In this document: positions 1 to 7,928 of the stretch, piece after piece | How positions within the stretch are numbered: position 1 is the first letter of the stretch | Layout: every line of letters begins with the position of its first letter | Origin: Aquificota bacterium | Lineage (GTDB): Bacteria; Aquificota; Aquificia; Aquificales; Aquificaceae | Direction of reading: 5' to 3' | Length of the DNA stretch: 64,000 nt | Assembly: GCA_013153495.1 (NCBI GenBank) | Contig: JAADEH010000012.1 | Location: 1-64,000 of the forward strand | The notes under the pieces: model-generated | The model's database searches: none | The model's input: only the letters and a program-made list of their open reading frames with translations | Told to the model about the DNA's origin: nothing | Made by a program: the position numbers and the translations under genes

Positions 1-91
1 AAGGAGCCGTGCGGACCCTTGCGTTCCGCTCTTACTTACTCAAGAATTTAACACATTCTCCCGAAATTTTCTATATGATTTTCCCCATAAA
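1..91 (-). repeat. Inverted copy of the CRISPR leader segment
   Basis: Read on the minus strand, this 91-bp stretch matches 49213-49303 at 89 of 91 positions. The mismatches are C for T in the TTTCGGGAG part and T for C in GAGTAAG. The match stops at position 92 and is cut by the window edge at position 1, so it may run further left. At 49213 the same sequence is the start of the leader of a CRISPR array. The inference is that a second array lies left of position 1 on the minus strand. Confidence 0.85.
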
Positions 92-105
92 TTATGATTT
101 TAAAG

Positions 106-1206
106 TCATAAATTGCCCGTCCCTTTCAAAACCACAATCACAACATCCGGGGGAGATAGAAGCCTCATAGGGGGTCCACCTGTTCCCACTCCTTTGCTAA
201 CAATTATGAACTTTCCCGGGACAAGCTCCTTTATCCCCCTGTCGGTTTCATATAGAACCCTCAAAAGGGTATATCCCACAAAGAAGAGCACTCCGCCGTG
301 GGTGTGTCCCGCCAGGACGAGGTCAATGTAAGGCAGGGCTTTTTCGTTTATTTGGGGTCTGTGTTTTATCACTATGGTGTAAAGGGGGCTTGGGTTATTC
401 AAAACCTGTAGCTCGTCGGTAATTACTTTATACCCGAGCCTTTCACCCGCAGGGTCGTCTAAACCTACAATTCTTAAAAGACCGCCTACGGCGGTGGTTT
501 CTCCTCTTAAAACCCTAAAACCTGCTTCCTCCAAAAACTTTTGCGATTGCTCTGCTCCCACATAGAACTCATGGTTTCCCAAAACAGCGAACTTTCCCAA
601 AGGTGGTTCTATCTGAGAGAGCATGTGTGCCAAGTGCTTTAGCCTTTCCATGTTCCCATCCACCATGTCCCCCGTGGCTATCACGATGTCAGGCTTCTCC
701 TTTTCGTAAACTTCGAGCACCTTTCTAACCTTGTCCTCCCTCATCACCGGTCCCAAGTGCAGGTCCGAAATGTGAAGTATCTTTAGACTCGTTCCTGCGG
801 GGAGCTTGGGGGTCTCTATGGTGTATCTTTCCACTTTCAGAAAGTGGGTCTCCGCATGGCTGTATGCGCTCAGAAAAAGAGCAACCACAAGGCTTATGAA
901 AAATGCCTGCCTTTTGGAGGGTGAGTGAAACCTGCGGTATAGGTCTAAAACAAAGCTGGCAAGCACGAAGTAAAAGAGAAAACCCATCCAGAGCAGTCCC
1001 GAAAGAGCTACCCAGTAGGTGGCTTCCTCAAAGCCTCTGCGGTCTAAGAACCTCCACAGGGCAGGTGAGAAGGTGGTGAGGGTAAATAAAAGCACGAGGG
1101 CTAATCTGCTGAGTTTGGACAGGTTAAAGACGAACACGACCTTCCGGTATGCATAGTAGTGCATAAGGGAGTATATTGAGAAGAATACAACCGCAAAGAG
1201 GCTCAT
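106..1206 (-). CDS. Membrane-anchored metallophosphoesterase (YkuE/YaeI-like)
   Basis: A 366-residue protein with about four hydrophobic segments in residues 1-118, followed by a calcineurin-like phosphoesterase domain. The metal-binding motifs are all visible: DLH at 148-150, GDMVDG from 179, GNHE at 210-213, a histidine in KHRP near 282, and GHTHGG at 300-305. Proteins with this layout are two-metal phosphohydrolases, and some relatives (LpxH/YaeI-like) act on membrane lipids. The domain is probably on one face of the inner membrane. The substrate cannot be told from sequence. The start ATG directly follows the ilvD stop codon, so the two are probably co-transcribed. Confidence 0.85.
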   Translation of the reverse strand: MSLFAVVFFSIYSLMHYYAYRKVVFVFNLSKLSRLALVLLFTLTTFSPALWRFLDRRGFEEATYWVALSGLLWMGFLFYFVLASFVLDLYRRFHSPSKRQAFFISLVVALFLSAYSHAETHFLKVERYTIETPKLPAGTSLKILHISDLHLGPVMREDKVRKVLEVYEKEKPDIVIATGDMVDGNMERLKHLAHMLSQIEPPLGKFAVLGNHEFYVGAEQSQKFLEEAGFRVLRGETTAVGGLLRIVGLDDPAGERLGYKVITDELQVLNNPSPLYTIVIKHRPQINEKALPYIDLVLAGHTHGGVLFFVGYTLLRVLYETDRGIKELVPGKFIIVSKGVGTGGPPMRLLSPPDVVIVVLKGTGNL

Positions 1207-2877
1207 CTAAGCCTCTAAGACTGCTCCCTTTGAGGCGTCCGTAACGAGTTTGGCATACCGCCTGAGCCAGGGACTCGGAATGTCCTTTTGCTTTGGCTTG
1301 AAGCTCTTGAGCCTCTCCTTGAGTTCCTCTTCGGAGATAAGAAGCTCTAACCTTCGGTTAGGAATGTCTATGAGTATCTCGTCTCCGTCTTGAACTACTC
1401 CTATTGGACCACCCTGTGCCGCCTCGGGGGAAACGTGTCCTATACAGGCTCCTCTGGTTCCTCCCGAGAACCTTCCGTCGGTTATGAGAGCCACTTTGTC
1501 TCCTAAGCCCATACCCACTATGGCTGAGGTGGGCGAGAGCATTTCCCTCATTCCGGGACCGCCTTTTGGACCTTCGTAGCGTATAACTACCACATGACCG
1601 GGCTTGACCTTTCCTCCGAGGATACCCTCTATCGCCTCTTCCTCCGAGTCAAAGCATATGGCTTTCCCTCTGAACTTGAGCATGCTCTCTACGACACCTG
1701 CGGTTTTAACAACAGACCCTTCGGGTGCGAGGTTACCAAAGAGTATGGCTATCCCACCATCTTCTGAATAGGGGTTGTCTATGGAGCGAACCACCTCCCC
1801 ATCCGCATCGGGAGCGGAGTTGGCTATCTCGCCGAGGGTTTTACCGCTCACGGTTATCCTGTCAAGATGTAGCAGTCCCTCCTTTTTGGAGAGTTCTTTC
1901 AGTATGGTGGGAATTCCGCCTACCCTGTCCAAGTCCTCTATGTGGTAGTGAGAAGCGGGGGCAATCTTACACACCGTAGGTGTCCTCTTAGAAATCTCGT
2001 TTATCTTCGCAAGGTCGTATTCAATCCCGGCTTCTCTGGCTATGGCGAGCAGGTGCAGAATGGTGTTGGAAGAGCCACCCATCGCTATGTCCACCGTGAA
2101 GGCATCGTCTATTGCCTCCTCCGTGAGTATGTCCCGCGCCTTTATGCCCTTTTCGAGGAGTTCCATTATCTTCCTCGCCGCCTCTCTGGCAAGAAGCTCC
2201 CTTCTGGGGTCTATGGCAAGGATTGTTCCGTTTCCGGGCAGAGCTAAGCCTAAAACTTCCGTGAGGCAGTTCATGGAATTGGCTGTAAACATTCCCGCAC
2301 AGCTACCGCAGGTGGGACAGGCGTTCTGCTCTATAACCTGAAGTTCCTTTTCCGTTATCTGTCCGCTCTTTAGCTGTCCTATACCCTCAAAGACGGAAAT
2401 AAGGTCTATCTTCTTTCCTTCGTGCTCTCCCGCAAGCATGGGACCCCCGCTTATGAATATCGTGGGGATATTTACCCTCATAGCACCCATCAGCATTCCG
2501 GGGACTATCTTGTCGCAGTTGGGTATGCATATAAGGGCATCGAGCTGGTGGGCATTTACCACAGTCTCTATTGAGTCCGCTATAAGCTCTCTCGAGGGCA
2601 GGGAGTAGTGCATCCCGTAATGTCCCATCGCTATCCCGTCGTCAACCCCTATGACGTTGAACTCTATGGGAACGCCTCCCGCCTTGCGAACCTCCTCCTT
2701 TATAGGCTGGACGAACTCCCTCAGATGGACGTGTCCGGGAATTATGTCTATGTAGGAGTTAGCTATGCCTATCAGAGGCTTGTCAAAGTCTTCCTCCGAA
2801 AGTCCGCAGGCTCTCAGGAGCGCTCTGTGGGGTGCTCTCTCTATTCCTTTCTTGACCACATCACTGCGATATCTCAT
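1207..2877 (-). CDS. ilvD: Dihydroxy-acid dehydratase
   Basis: A 556-residue enzyme that converts 2,3-dihydroxy-isovalerate and -methylvalerate to the 2-oxo acids in valine, isoleucine and leucine synthesis, with an iron-sulfur cluster. Visible family motifs are [10 protein letters not shown], the cysteine-rich [11 protein letters not shown], and the C-terminal GRFSGGTRG and GHVSPEAA stretches. Length is normal for the family. A strong GAGGAGG ribosome binding site precedes the ATG at 2877. The gene leads a two-gene operon with the phosphoesterase downstream and is divergent from the diguanylate cyclase. Confidence 0.97.
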   Translation of the reverse strand: MRYRSDVVKKGIERAPHRALLRACGLSEEDFDKPLIGIANSYIDIIPGHVHLREFVQPIKEEVRKAGGVPIEFNVIGVDDGIAMGHYGMHYSLPSRELIADSIETVVNAHQLDALICIPNCDKIVPGMLMGAMRVNIPTIFISGGPMLAGEHEGKKIDLISVFEGIGQLKSGQITEKELQVIEQNACPTCGSCAGMFTANSMNCLTEVLGLALPGNGTILAIDPRRELLAREAARKIMELLEKGIKARDILTEEAIDDAFTVDIAMGGSSNTILHLLAIAREAGIEYDLAKINEISKRTPTVCKIAPASHYHIEDLDRVGGIPTILKELSKKEGLLHLDRITVSGKTLGEIANSAPDADGEVVRSIDNPYSEDGGIAILFGNLAPEGSVVKTAGVVESMLKFRGKAICFDSEEEAIEGILGGKVKPGHVVVIRYEGPKGGPGMREMLSPTSAIVGMGLGDKVALITDGRFSGGTRGACIGHVSPEAAQGGPIGVVQDGDEILIDIPNRRLELLISEEELKERLKSFKPKQKDIPSPWLRRYAKLVTDASKGAVLEA

Positions 2878-2940
2878 ATTATCCTCCTCAAATATTTTGC
2901 CAATTTACCAATTAATATTATTAAACGTGGTTGGCGGAAT

Positions 2941-3918
2941 ATGATTCCTGACACGCTGAAAATTTATAAAGAGCGCTTCGTATATGCCTACACCGCAACA
3001 GGTGTAATATCTCTTCTGGCGTTTGGCGTTACACCCCACCTGAGAGCCGGCAACACAAAGATTGCAATAATTGAATTTTTCATGGCTCTTGCTTTAATGG
3101 GCAACCTGCTTGCTTATTTTAAGCACAGGAACTACACGATACTGTCCAACATAGCTCACTTCATAATAATGGTAATATTCATATTCCTCATAATAACCGG
3201 AGGTTATAAAGGAACAGGTATATTCTGGACATTTAGTTATCCTCTCCTTTCCTTCTTTCTGAATAGAATTCACGAAGTTATTTTTTGGAATTTGGCTTTC
3301 TTCCTTTCAATTCTTACTATTTATTTGGTCAAGCCGGACATGATTTATTACGAACCTGAAGTGTTGAGGCAGGCTGCGGGTGTATATACAGCCATATTCA
3401 TACTTGCTTTCGTTTACAATTCTGTCATATCCAAACTTATAAAGGCTCTGTCCCGCAAGGCTTCCTTCGATGCTCTCACCGGTTTATACAGCAGAAACTT
3501 TGCTCTCGAAACTTTAGAGAAAATTTTTTCTAAAAGTCCTAACGAAAGACCTCCTCTAATTCTCGTTTACATAGACCTTGACAACATGAAAGGTGTAAAT
3601 GACTCCTTGGGACACGATGAAGGTGATAGGGTTCTCGAAAGGGTTGCGGAGATAATCCGCAGTAAGTTCCGCAAGGAGGACATAGTTGCCCGCTTTGGAG
3701 GAGATGAGTTCGTTATCGTATCCTTCAGCACGAGTGTAAAGAGCATAGAAGAAAGACTTATAGAAGTTAAGGAGCTAATAGAAAAAGAATTCAAAGATTA
3801 CGGGTTATCCATAAGCTGGGGAATTGTTAGAACTCCTGAGGAAGGTAGTGACCTTGACACACTCATAAAAAAGGCAGATGAGAAAATGTATGCTATGAAA
3901 TCTGCCAAGAAGTCGTGA
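2941..3918 (+). CDS. Membrane diguanylate cyclase (GGDEF)
   Basis: A 325-residue protein with several hydrophobic helices in residues 10-165 and a C-terminal GGDEF domain. The active-site loop RFGGDEF (about 251-257) is intact, as are DLDNMKGVNDSLGHDEGD and an RKED inhibitory site five residues before GGDEF. It should make cyclic di-GMP from two GTP and be subject to product inhibition. An upstream open frame reaches back to 2608 inside ilvD, but its residues are unrelated to any sensor. The ATG at 2941, between the divergent promoters, is the sensible start. The stop is only five bases from the tmRNA 3' end, so the genes converge. The signal sensed is unknown. Confidence 0.88.
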   Translation: MIPDTLKIYKERFVYAYTATGVISLLAFGVTPHLRAGNTKIAIIEFFMALALMGNLLAYFKHRNYTILSNIAHFIIMVIFIFLIITGGYKGTGIFWTFSYPLLSFFLNRIHEVIFWNLAFFLSILTIYLVKPDMIYYEPEVLRQAAGVYTAIFILAFVYNSVISKLIKALSRKASFDALTGLYSRNFALETLEKIFSKSPNERPPLILVYIDLDNMKGVNDSLGHDEGDRVLERVAEIIRSKFRKEDIVARFGGDEFVIVSFSTSVKSIEERLIEVKELIEKEFKDYGLSISWGIVRTPEEGSDLDTLIKKADEKMYAMKSAKKS

Positions 3919-3922
3919 TTTC

Positions 3923-4271
3923 TGGTGGAGGCGGCGGGAATCGAACCCGCGTCCGAGACCGGTGGCCCGTCCGAGGCTCTACAGGCTTAGCCCGTGTTTT
4001 GGTTCGCCCTCAAGGCGCCCACGGGCAGGCTCCCTGAGGGGAGCACGGAATAGGTTTCTCGGGAGTTCCTCACCGTGCGTCGGAACCCCCAAAGCCTCTG
4101 TTGTCTGACGCCTTCGGGTCAGCCAGAGGCGCACCTCCCCGAGGCGCGCTGCCTTTCTAATTAGGCAGCGAGAGCGACTTCAGCTTCGGGAAGTGTTGTT
4201 AGTGGCTATTAAGGTTGCCACCCTGCCTGCTCCTCGGGGACCACTCGGTCCCGTCGAAACCAGTCGCCCCC
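3923..4271 (-). ncRNA. ssrA: tmRNA (transfer-messenger RNA)
   Basis: Read on the minus strand it begins GGGGGCGACTGGTTTCGACG and ends GGTTCGATTCCCGCCGCCTC plus ACCA, the tRNA-Ala-like T arm and encoded CCA tail. The 5' GGGGGCG pairs with 3' CGCCTCC to form the acceptor stem. Near 4155-4190 an open stretch ending in TAA reads LPEAEVALAA, very close to the APEAELALAA tag I recall for Aquifex aeolicus. The resume codon cannot be fixed by eye (CTT or the preceding ACA). It rescues stalled ribosomes with SmpB and tags the protein for proteolysis. GC-rich pseudoknot-like hairpins fill the middle. Confidence 0.97.
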
Positions 4272-4290
4272 TTGTTAGCCGATGTTTTAA

Positions 4291-4317
4291 TTTATAACTT
4301 TTACTGTGTCCCGTCAA
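4291..4317 (-). promoter_or_regulatory. Promoter of tmRNA
   Basis: On the minus strand TTGACG (4312-4317) is followed about 15-17 bases later by TATAAATT (-10 region around 4289-4296). Transcription would begin roughly 10-15 bases before the mature 5' end at 4271, as expected for a precursor trimmed by RNase P. Confidence 0.65.
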
Positions 4318-4423
4318 GATATGATTTAAATCATTACTTTAAATTGCATAAATGTCGAATAATTAATCTCAAAACAATGTTTTATTTTTTACAAACGAAG
4401 CGGGAGGGGAGTTTCGGCAGTAC

Positions 4424-4455
4424 GGGGGGTCGGTTAGGTGCCACCCCCTCTTTTT
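4424..4455 (+). terminator. Candidate intrinsic terminator upstream of kamA
   Basis: GGGGGT (4425-4430) pairs with ACCCCC (4443-4448), with extra pairing inside the loop, and is followed by TCTTTTT. It is oriented for the plus strand, though the nearest plus-strand gene upstream ends 500 bases away on the other side of tmRNA. It may insulate kamA from antisense transcription through tmRNA. Confidence 0.4.
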
Positions 4456-4470
4456 AATAAAATGTAAATA

Positions 4471-5571
4471 ATGGTTTTCTTCCGCGTTCCTCAGCATTTG
4501 TGGAGAGATTACAACTGGCAAATAAAGAACAGAATAAAAACTATAGAGGAACTTCAAAAGTTCATCATCCTTACGAGGGAAGAGATAGAGGGAATAAAGA
4601 GGACGCAGGGTCTCTATCCTATGGCTATAACTCCCTATTACCTGTCTCTGATAGACCCCGAAGACCCAAACGACCCCATAAGACTCCAGGCGATACCCAG
4701 GGCTGTGGAGGTTGAGGAGGAGGTGCAGAAGTTCGGAGAGCCGGACGCTCTGAGAGAGGAGGGAGAAATACCCGGGCTTACCCACCGTTATCCCGACAGA
4801 GTTTTAATGACGGTTACGACCTTCTGTGCTGTTTATTGCAGACACTGTATGCGTAAGAGGATTTTTGCAGAGGGAGAGAGGGCGAGGACAAAAGAGGAAA
4901 TAGACAGGATGCTCGACTACATAAAGGAGCACGAGGAGGTGAGAGATGTCCTCATATCGGGAGGGGAGCCTCTGAGTTTGGGCAACGAGAAGTTGAGGTA
5001 TATACTCAGTAAGCTCAGAGAAATAAAGCACGTGGAGATAATAAGGTTCGGAACCAGGCTTCCCGTTCTCGCTCCCCAGAGGTTCTTTGACGAGGAGCTA
5101 CTCGACATACTCGAAGAACACTCCCCTATATGGATAAACACCCACTTCAACCACCCGAAGGAGATAACGGAACTCTCCCAAGAAGCCGTTGATAAACTCC
5201 TTAGAAGAGGTATCCCGGTAAACAATCAGACCGTTCTTCTCAAGGGTGTAAACGACGACCCCCGGGTCATGCTGGAACTGATGAGGGGTCTGCTGAGAAT
5301 AAAGGTAAAGCCTCAATACCTCTTTCACTGCGACCCGATAAGGGGTGCGGTTCACTTCAGAACTACGGTGGATAAGGGTATGGAGATTATGCGCTACTTG
5401 AGGGGTAGAATATCTGGCATGGGAATTCCTACCTATGCGGTTGACCTGCCGGGCGGGAAGGGTAAAGTCCCCATACTTCCAAATTACATAATAGAGAGGG
5501 AAGGAGACCGTTTCGTTTTTGAGAGCTTCACGGGAGAAGCTGTGGAGTATGTGATAAATGAACCTGTTTAA
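4471..5571 (+). CDS. kamA: Lysine 2,3-aminomutase-like radical SAM enzyme
   Basis: A 366-residue radical SAM/PLP enzyme. The cluster-binding CxxxCxxC is C119, C123, C126. The PLP-lysine region reads DLPGGKGKVPILPNY. The two aspartates typical of lysine-specific aminomutases are kept, in FHCDP and AVDLPGG, which argues for lysine to beta-lysine rather than glutamate. It is shorter than the clostridial enzyme of about 416 residues and nearer in size to EpmB-type proteins, but no epmA or efp is adjacent. The start has no ribosome binding site; a TAAAAT element ends 7 bases before the ATG, so the message may be leaderless. It overlaps yihY by 14 bases. Confidence 0.85.
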   Translation: MVFFRVPQHLWRDYNWQIKNRIKTIEELQKFIILTREEIEGIKRTQGLYPMAITPYYLSLIDPEDPNDPIRLQAIPRAVEVEEEVQKFGEPDALREEGEIPGLTHRYPDRVLMTVTTFCAVYCRHCMRKRIFAEGERARTKEEIDRMLDYIKEHEEVRDVLISGGEPLSLGNEKLRYILSKLREIKHVEIIRFGTRLPVLAPQRFFDEELLDILEEHSPIWINTHFNHPKEITELSQEAVDKLLRRGIPVNNQTVLLKGVNDDPRVMLELMRGLLRIKVKPQYLFHCDPIRGAVHFRTTVDKGMEIMRYLRGRISGMGIPTYAVDLPGGKGKVPILPNYIIEREGDRFVFESFTGEAVEYVINEPV

Positions 5572-6325
5572 AGCTATCGCTTTGAGCTTTTACGACCTTA
5601 TTCGTCAGAATTATGCTTATCATTCGGGTGCTCTGACCTATCAATTCCTGCTTTCGATAGCACCTCTTACCATAGTGCTCGTCAACGCTTTGAGCCTTAT
5701 GCCGGTGATAGACTTGGACAGGATAATAGAAACGGTTGACCGCATACTGCCTCAATACACCAACAAGGTGGTTCACGAGATACTCGCTCTCCAGAAGAAA
5801 AGCGGGCAGGTGTCCTTTATAGCGCTGGGTTTGTCCTACTTCTTCTCGGTTGGGTTTATAAAGAACCTCGGGAAGGCTTTTTACTTCGTGTCGGAGGGTC
5901 TTCTGGGACAGAAGAGGGAGTTCCTTTACTGGCTCCTTATGCCTGTGCTTCTGCTCGTGTTTATCCTCGTTATGTCCGCTTTCTTTTTCCTGAGCCTTTA
6001 CATGAAGTTCGTAATACCGAAAACTTACACCTTTGTGAGCGACCTGCTCTATGTGCTTCCCGGAGCGCTGATACTTATGGTTCTTTACGGAAGTTTTCTT
6101 ACCCGAAGGGTCAGTCCATATAAACTCATGTTCGTATCTTTCTTCGTTTCCGTTCTTATCTTCCTAATACAGTGGGTCTTTACATGGTATGTTGCCAACA
6201 TCTTCAAGGGGAGTCTCCTTTACGGTTCTCTGAGCACGGTTGTTGCCTTTCTGATTTGGGCAAACCTGATATTTTTGATGATAGTGTTGGGTGCTCGCTT
6301 GATTTACCGGCTTGAAAATTCGTAA
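5558..6325 (+). CDS. YihY/BrkB-family membrane protein
   Basis: A 255-residue integral membrane protein with about six helices. The N-terminal NYAYHSGALTYQFLLSIAPL stretch and the following GLSYFFSVGF and FLIWANLIFLMIVLGA segments are typical of the YihY/BrkB family. Such proteins were once called ribonuclease BN, which is now considered wrong; their role is unsettled, with envelope or transport functions proposed. The start lies inside the end of kamA, so the two are translated together. Nothing in the sequence links the two functions. Confidence 0.85.
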   Translation: MNLFKAIALSFYDLIRQNYAYHSGALTYQFLLSIAPLTIVLVNALSLMPVIDLDRIIETVDRILPQYTNKVVHEILALQKKSGQVSFIALGLSYFFSVGFIKNLGKAFYFVSEGLLGQKREFLYWLLMPVLLLVFILVMSAFFFLSLYMKFVIPKTYTFVSDLLYVLPGALILMVLYGSFLTRRVSPYKLMFVSFFVSVLIFLIQWVFTWYVANIFKGSLLYGSLSTVVAFLIWANLIFLMIVLGARLIYRLENS

Positions 6326-6349
6326 AATACTGTTTTAATCCACAGGAGG
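6299..6349 (+). promoter_or_regulatory. Promoter and ribosome binding site of ccsB
   Basis: TTGATT (6299-6304), an 18-base spacer and TAAAAT (6323-6328) form a sigma70-like promoter at the end of yihY. AGGAGG at 6344-6349 lies 6 bases before the ATG at 6356. Confidence 0.5.
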
Positions 6350-6355
6350 AAGGAC

Positions 6356-7399
6356 ATGGAAAGGGATTGGAACGTAGGCACCAAGTATCTCAACGATAAG
6401 ACTCGTGTGATAGTTATAGGGATAACGGGAAGGGAAGCTTCTCAGGTGGTATCGGAAACGGAGGCTCTCTATCCGGGAATAATAAAGGTCGGTGTTACTC
6501 CCGGTAAGGGCGGTCAGGAAGTTGCAGGCGTGCCGGTTTTCAACACCGTGAGGGAAGCCTTAAGCTCTCCCGAAGGCAAAGATGTAAATACGGGACTAAT
6601 CTATGTTCCACCTGCGTCCGTAAAGGATGCGGTCATAGAGCTGGTAGATGCGGGGATAAAGGTCATATACATAATCACGGAGCATGTTCCGATAAGGGAT
6701 ACGGTTTACTTTTACCACTACGCAAAGGAGAGGGGCGTTACCATTGTGGGACCCACTTCCTTGGGTTGTATAGTTCCCAGAATTCCCGCAAGGATAGGGG
6801 CTATAGGAGGTAAAAATCCTTCCATAGCGTATAGGGACGGAGGGCTGGTTATACTCTCCAAGTCTGGAGGACTTACGACCACGACCGCAGAGATGTTTAT
6901 GAGGAGAGGTTGGGGAGTTTACATGGCTCTCGCTCTCGGAGGGGACGTTATATCCTGCACCACCTTTGCGGATGTTTTAGAGGAAATAAAAGACGACCCC
7001 AACGTTAAGGGCGTGATAATTCAGGGTGAAGTGGGAGGAACTTACGAGGAGCAGGCGGCGGAGACTATAAGGAGGCTTTACAAGGAGGGCAAGTGGAACA
7101 AGCCTGTTGCAGCTTTCGTTGCTGGAAGGTTCCAGGAAGGTCTCGAAGGCGTTTCCTTCGGGCATGCGGGTGCTATAGTTGAGAGGGGTAAGGGTAAGGC
7201 AACCGATAAGATAAGGCTCTTTAACGAAGTAGGTAAGGAAACGGGTCTCGTAAAGGTTGCGGAGTTCTATCACGACCTCGTTAACTGCATAGAGGAACTC
7301 GGTGTGGAGAGGGACTTTGAAGACTCCACACCTGAAGGCAGGGTTCAGCCTCTTTACTCTACCATAGACCCCGAGACCTGCAAGTTTAAGGGTGATTGA
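6356..7399 (+). CDS. ccsB: Citryl-CoA synthetase small subunit (SucD-like)
   Basis: A 347-residue relative of the succinyl-CoA synthetase alpha subunit. It has an N-terminal CoA-binding fold with GITGREASQV and TPGKGGQEV, and a C-terminal half with the phosphohistidine H270 in FGHAGAIVE. SucD proteins are usually about 290-305 residues. The extra length, the N-terminal extension and the C-terminal tail with RDFEDSTPEGRVQPLY fit the small subunit of citryl-CoA synthetase, which in Hydrogenobacter thermophilus makes citryl-CoA from citrate, ATP and CoA in the reductive TCA cycle. The large subunit is not in the window, so plain succinyl-CoA synthetase alpha remains possible. Strong promoter and ribosome binding site precede it. 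Confidence 0.75.
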   Translation: MERDWNVGTKYLNDKTRVIVIGITGREASQVVSETEALYPGIIKVGVTPGKGGQEVAGVPVFNTVREALSSPEGKDVNTGLIYVPPASVKDAVIELVDAGIKVIYIITEHVPIRDTVYFYHYAKERGVTIVGPTSLGCIVPRIPARIGAIGGKNPSIAYRDGGLVILSKSGGLTTTTAEMFMRRGWGVYMALALGGDVISCTTFADVLEEIKDDPNVKGVIIQGEVGGTYEEQAAETIRRLYKEGKWNKPVAAFVAGRFQEGLEGVSFGHAGAIVERGKGKATDKIRLFNEVGKETGLVKVAEFYHDLVNCIEELGVERDFEDSTPEGRVQPLYSTIDPETCKFKGD

Positions 7400-7928
7400 A
7401 GACCGAGTTCGCTGGAATAAAAAGTATCTCGAGGGGAGGGCTTCCTCCCTTCATCTTACCTTGGTTCGTTTTTATCACCTTGCCAAAGGGGGAAAGGCTC
7501 TCGACATAGCCTGCGGAACCGGCGAAAACTCGGTCTTTTTAGCAAAGAAGGGCTTTGAGGTGGTAGCCTTCGATGTTTCAGATGTAGCCGTAAGAAAGGC
7601 ACGCAGGCTTGCAAAGAGGGAAGGCGTAAGGGTTCTCTTCAAACCGGTAGATGTAAAGTCCTTTTCCTTCGGAAGGGGTCGCTTCGACCTTATACTGAAC
7701 TTTTACTTCCTCGACAGAAGTATCTTTAAAAGGATAGAGAGGGCTTTGAAGCCAAAAGGTATATTGATATTCGAAACCTACAACGAGGAACATCTAAAGG
7801 TAAAGCCTACCTTTAATCCCCAATACCTGCTCAGGAAGGGGGAGCTGATGAACTCCTTCGAGAACTTGGAACCTCTATATTACTGCGAGGTGTCCAACGT
7901 AACCACCTTGGTGGCAAGGAAACCTTAG
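7392..7928 (+). CDS. Class I SAM-dependent methyltransferase
   Basis: A 178-residue protein starting at a GTG that overlaps the end of ccsB by 8 bases. The SAM-binding glycine motif reads ALDIACGTGENSVFLAKKG near residues 35-53, followed by an acidic residue in AFDVSD and the fourth-strand RFDLILNFYFLDR. It resembles small TehB/UbiE-like methyltransferases. The substrate is not evident. Its last 4 bases overlap the end of hypX on the other strand. Confidence 0.8.
   Translation: MIEDRVRWNKKYLEGRASSLHLTLVRFYHLAKGGKALDIACGTGENSVFLAKKGFEVVAFDVSDVAVRKARRLAKREGVRVLFKPVDVKSFSFGRGRFDLILNFYFLDRSIFKRIERALKPKGILIFETYNEEHLKVKPTFNPQYLLRKGELMNSFENLEPLYYCEVSNVTTLVARKP

Noticed and set aside
1-91. The 91-bp inverted pair as ends of a 49-kb composite transposon
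   Set aside because: No transposase or target duplication is seen, and one copy is clearly a CRISPR leader.
2608-2940. Upstream extension of the diguanylate cyclase frame
   Set aside because: It lies antisense within ilvD, contains no recognisable domain, and the ATG at 2941 begins a normal membrane sensor.
4215-4457. Plus-strand open frame over the 5' part of tmRNA
   Set aside because: The region is fully explained by tmRNA and its promoter; the frame has no ribosome binding site.
4272-4470. tRNA gene or riboswitch upstream of kamA
   Set aside because: No cloverleaf or lysine-riboswitch features; only a tmRNA promoter and a GC-rich terminator-like hairpin are visible.
4369-4785. Minus-strand open frame of 138 residues across the start of kamA
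   Set aside because: It is antisense to the conserved N-terminus of kamA and shows no family features.
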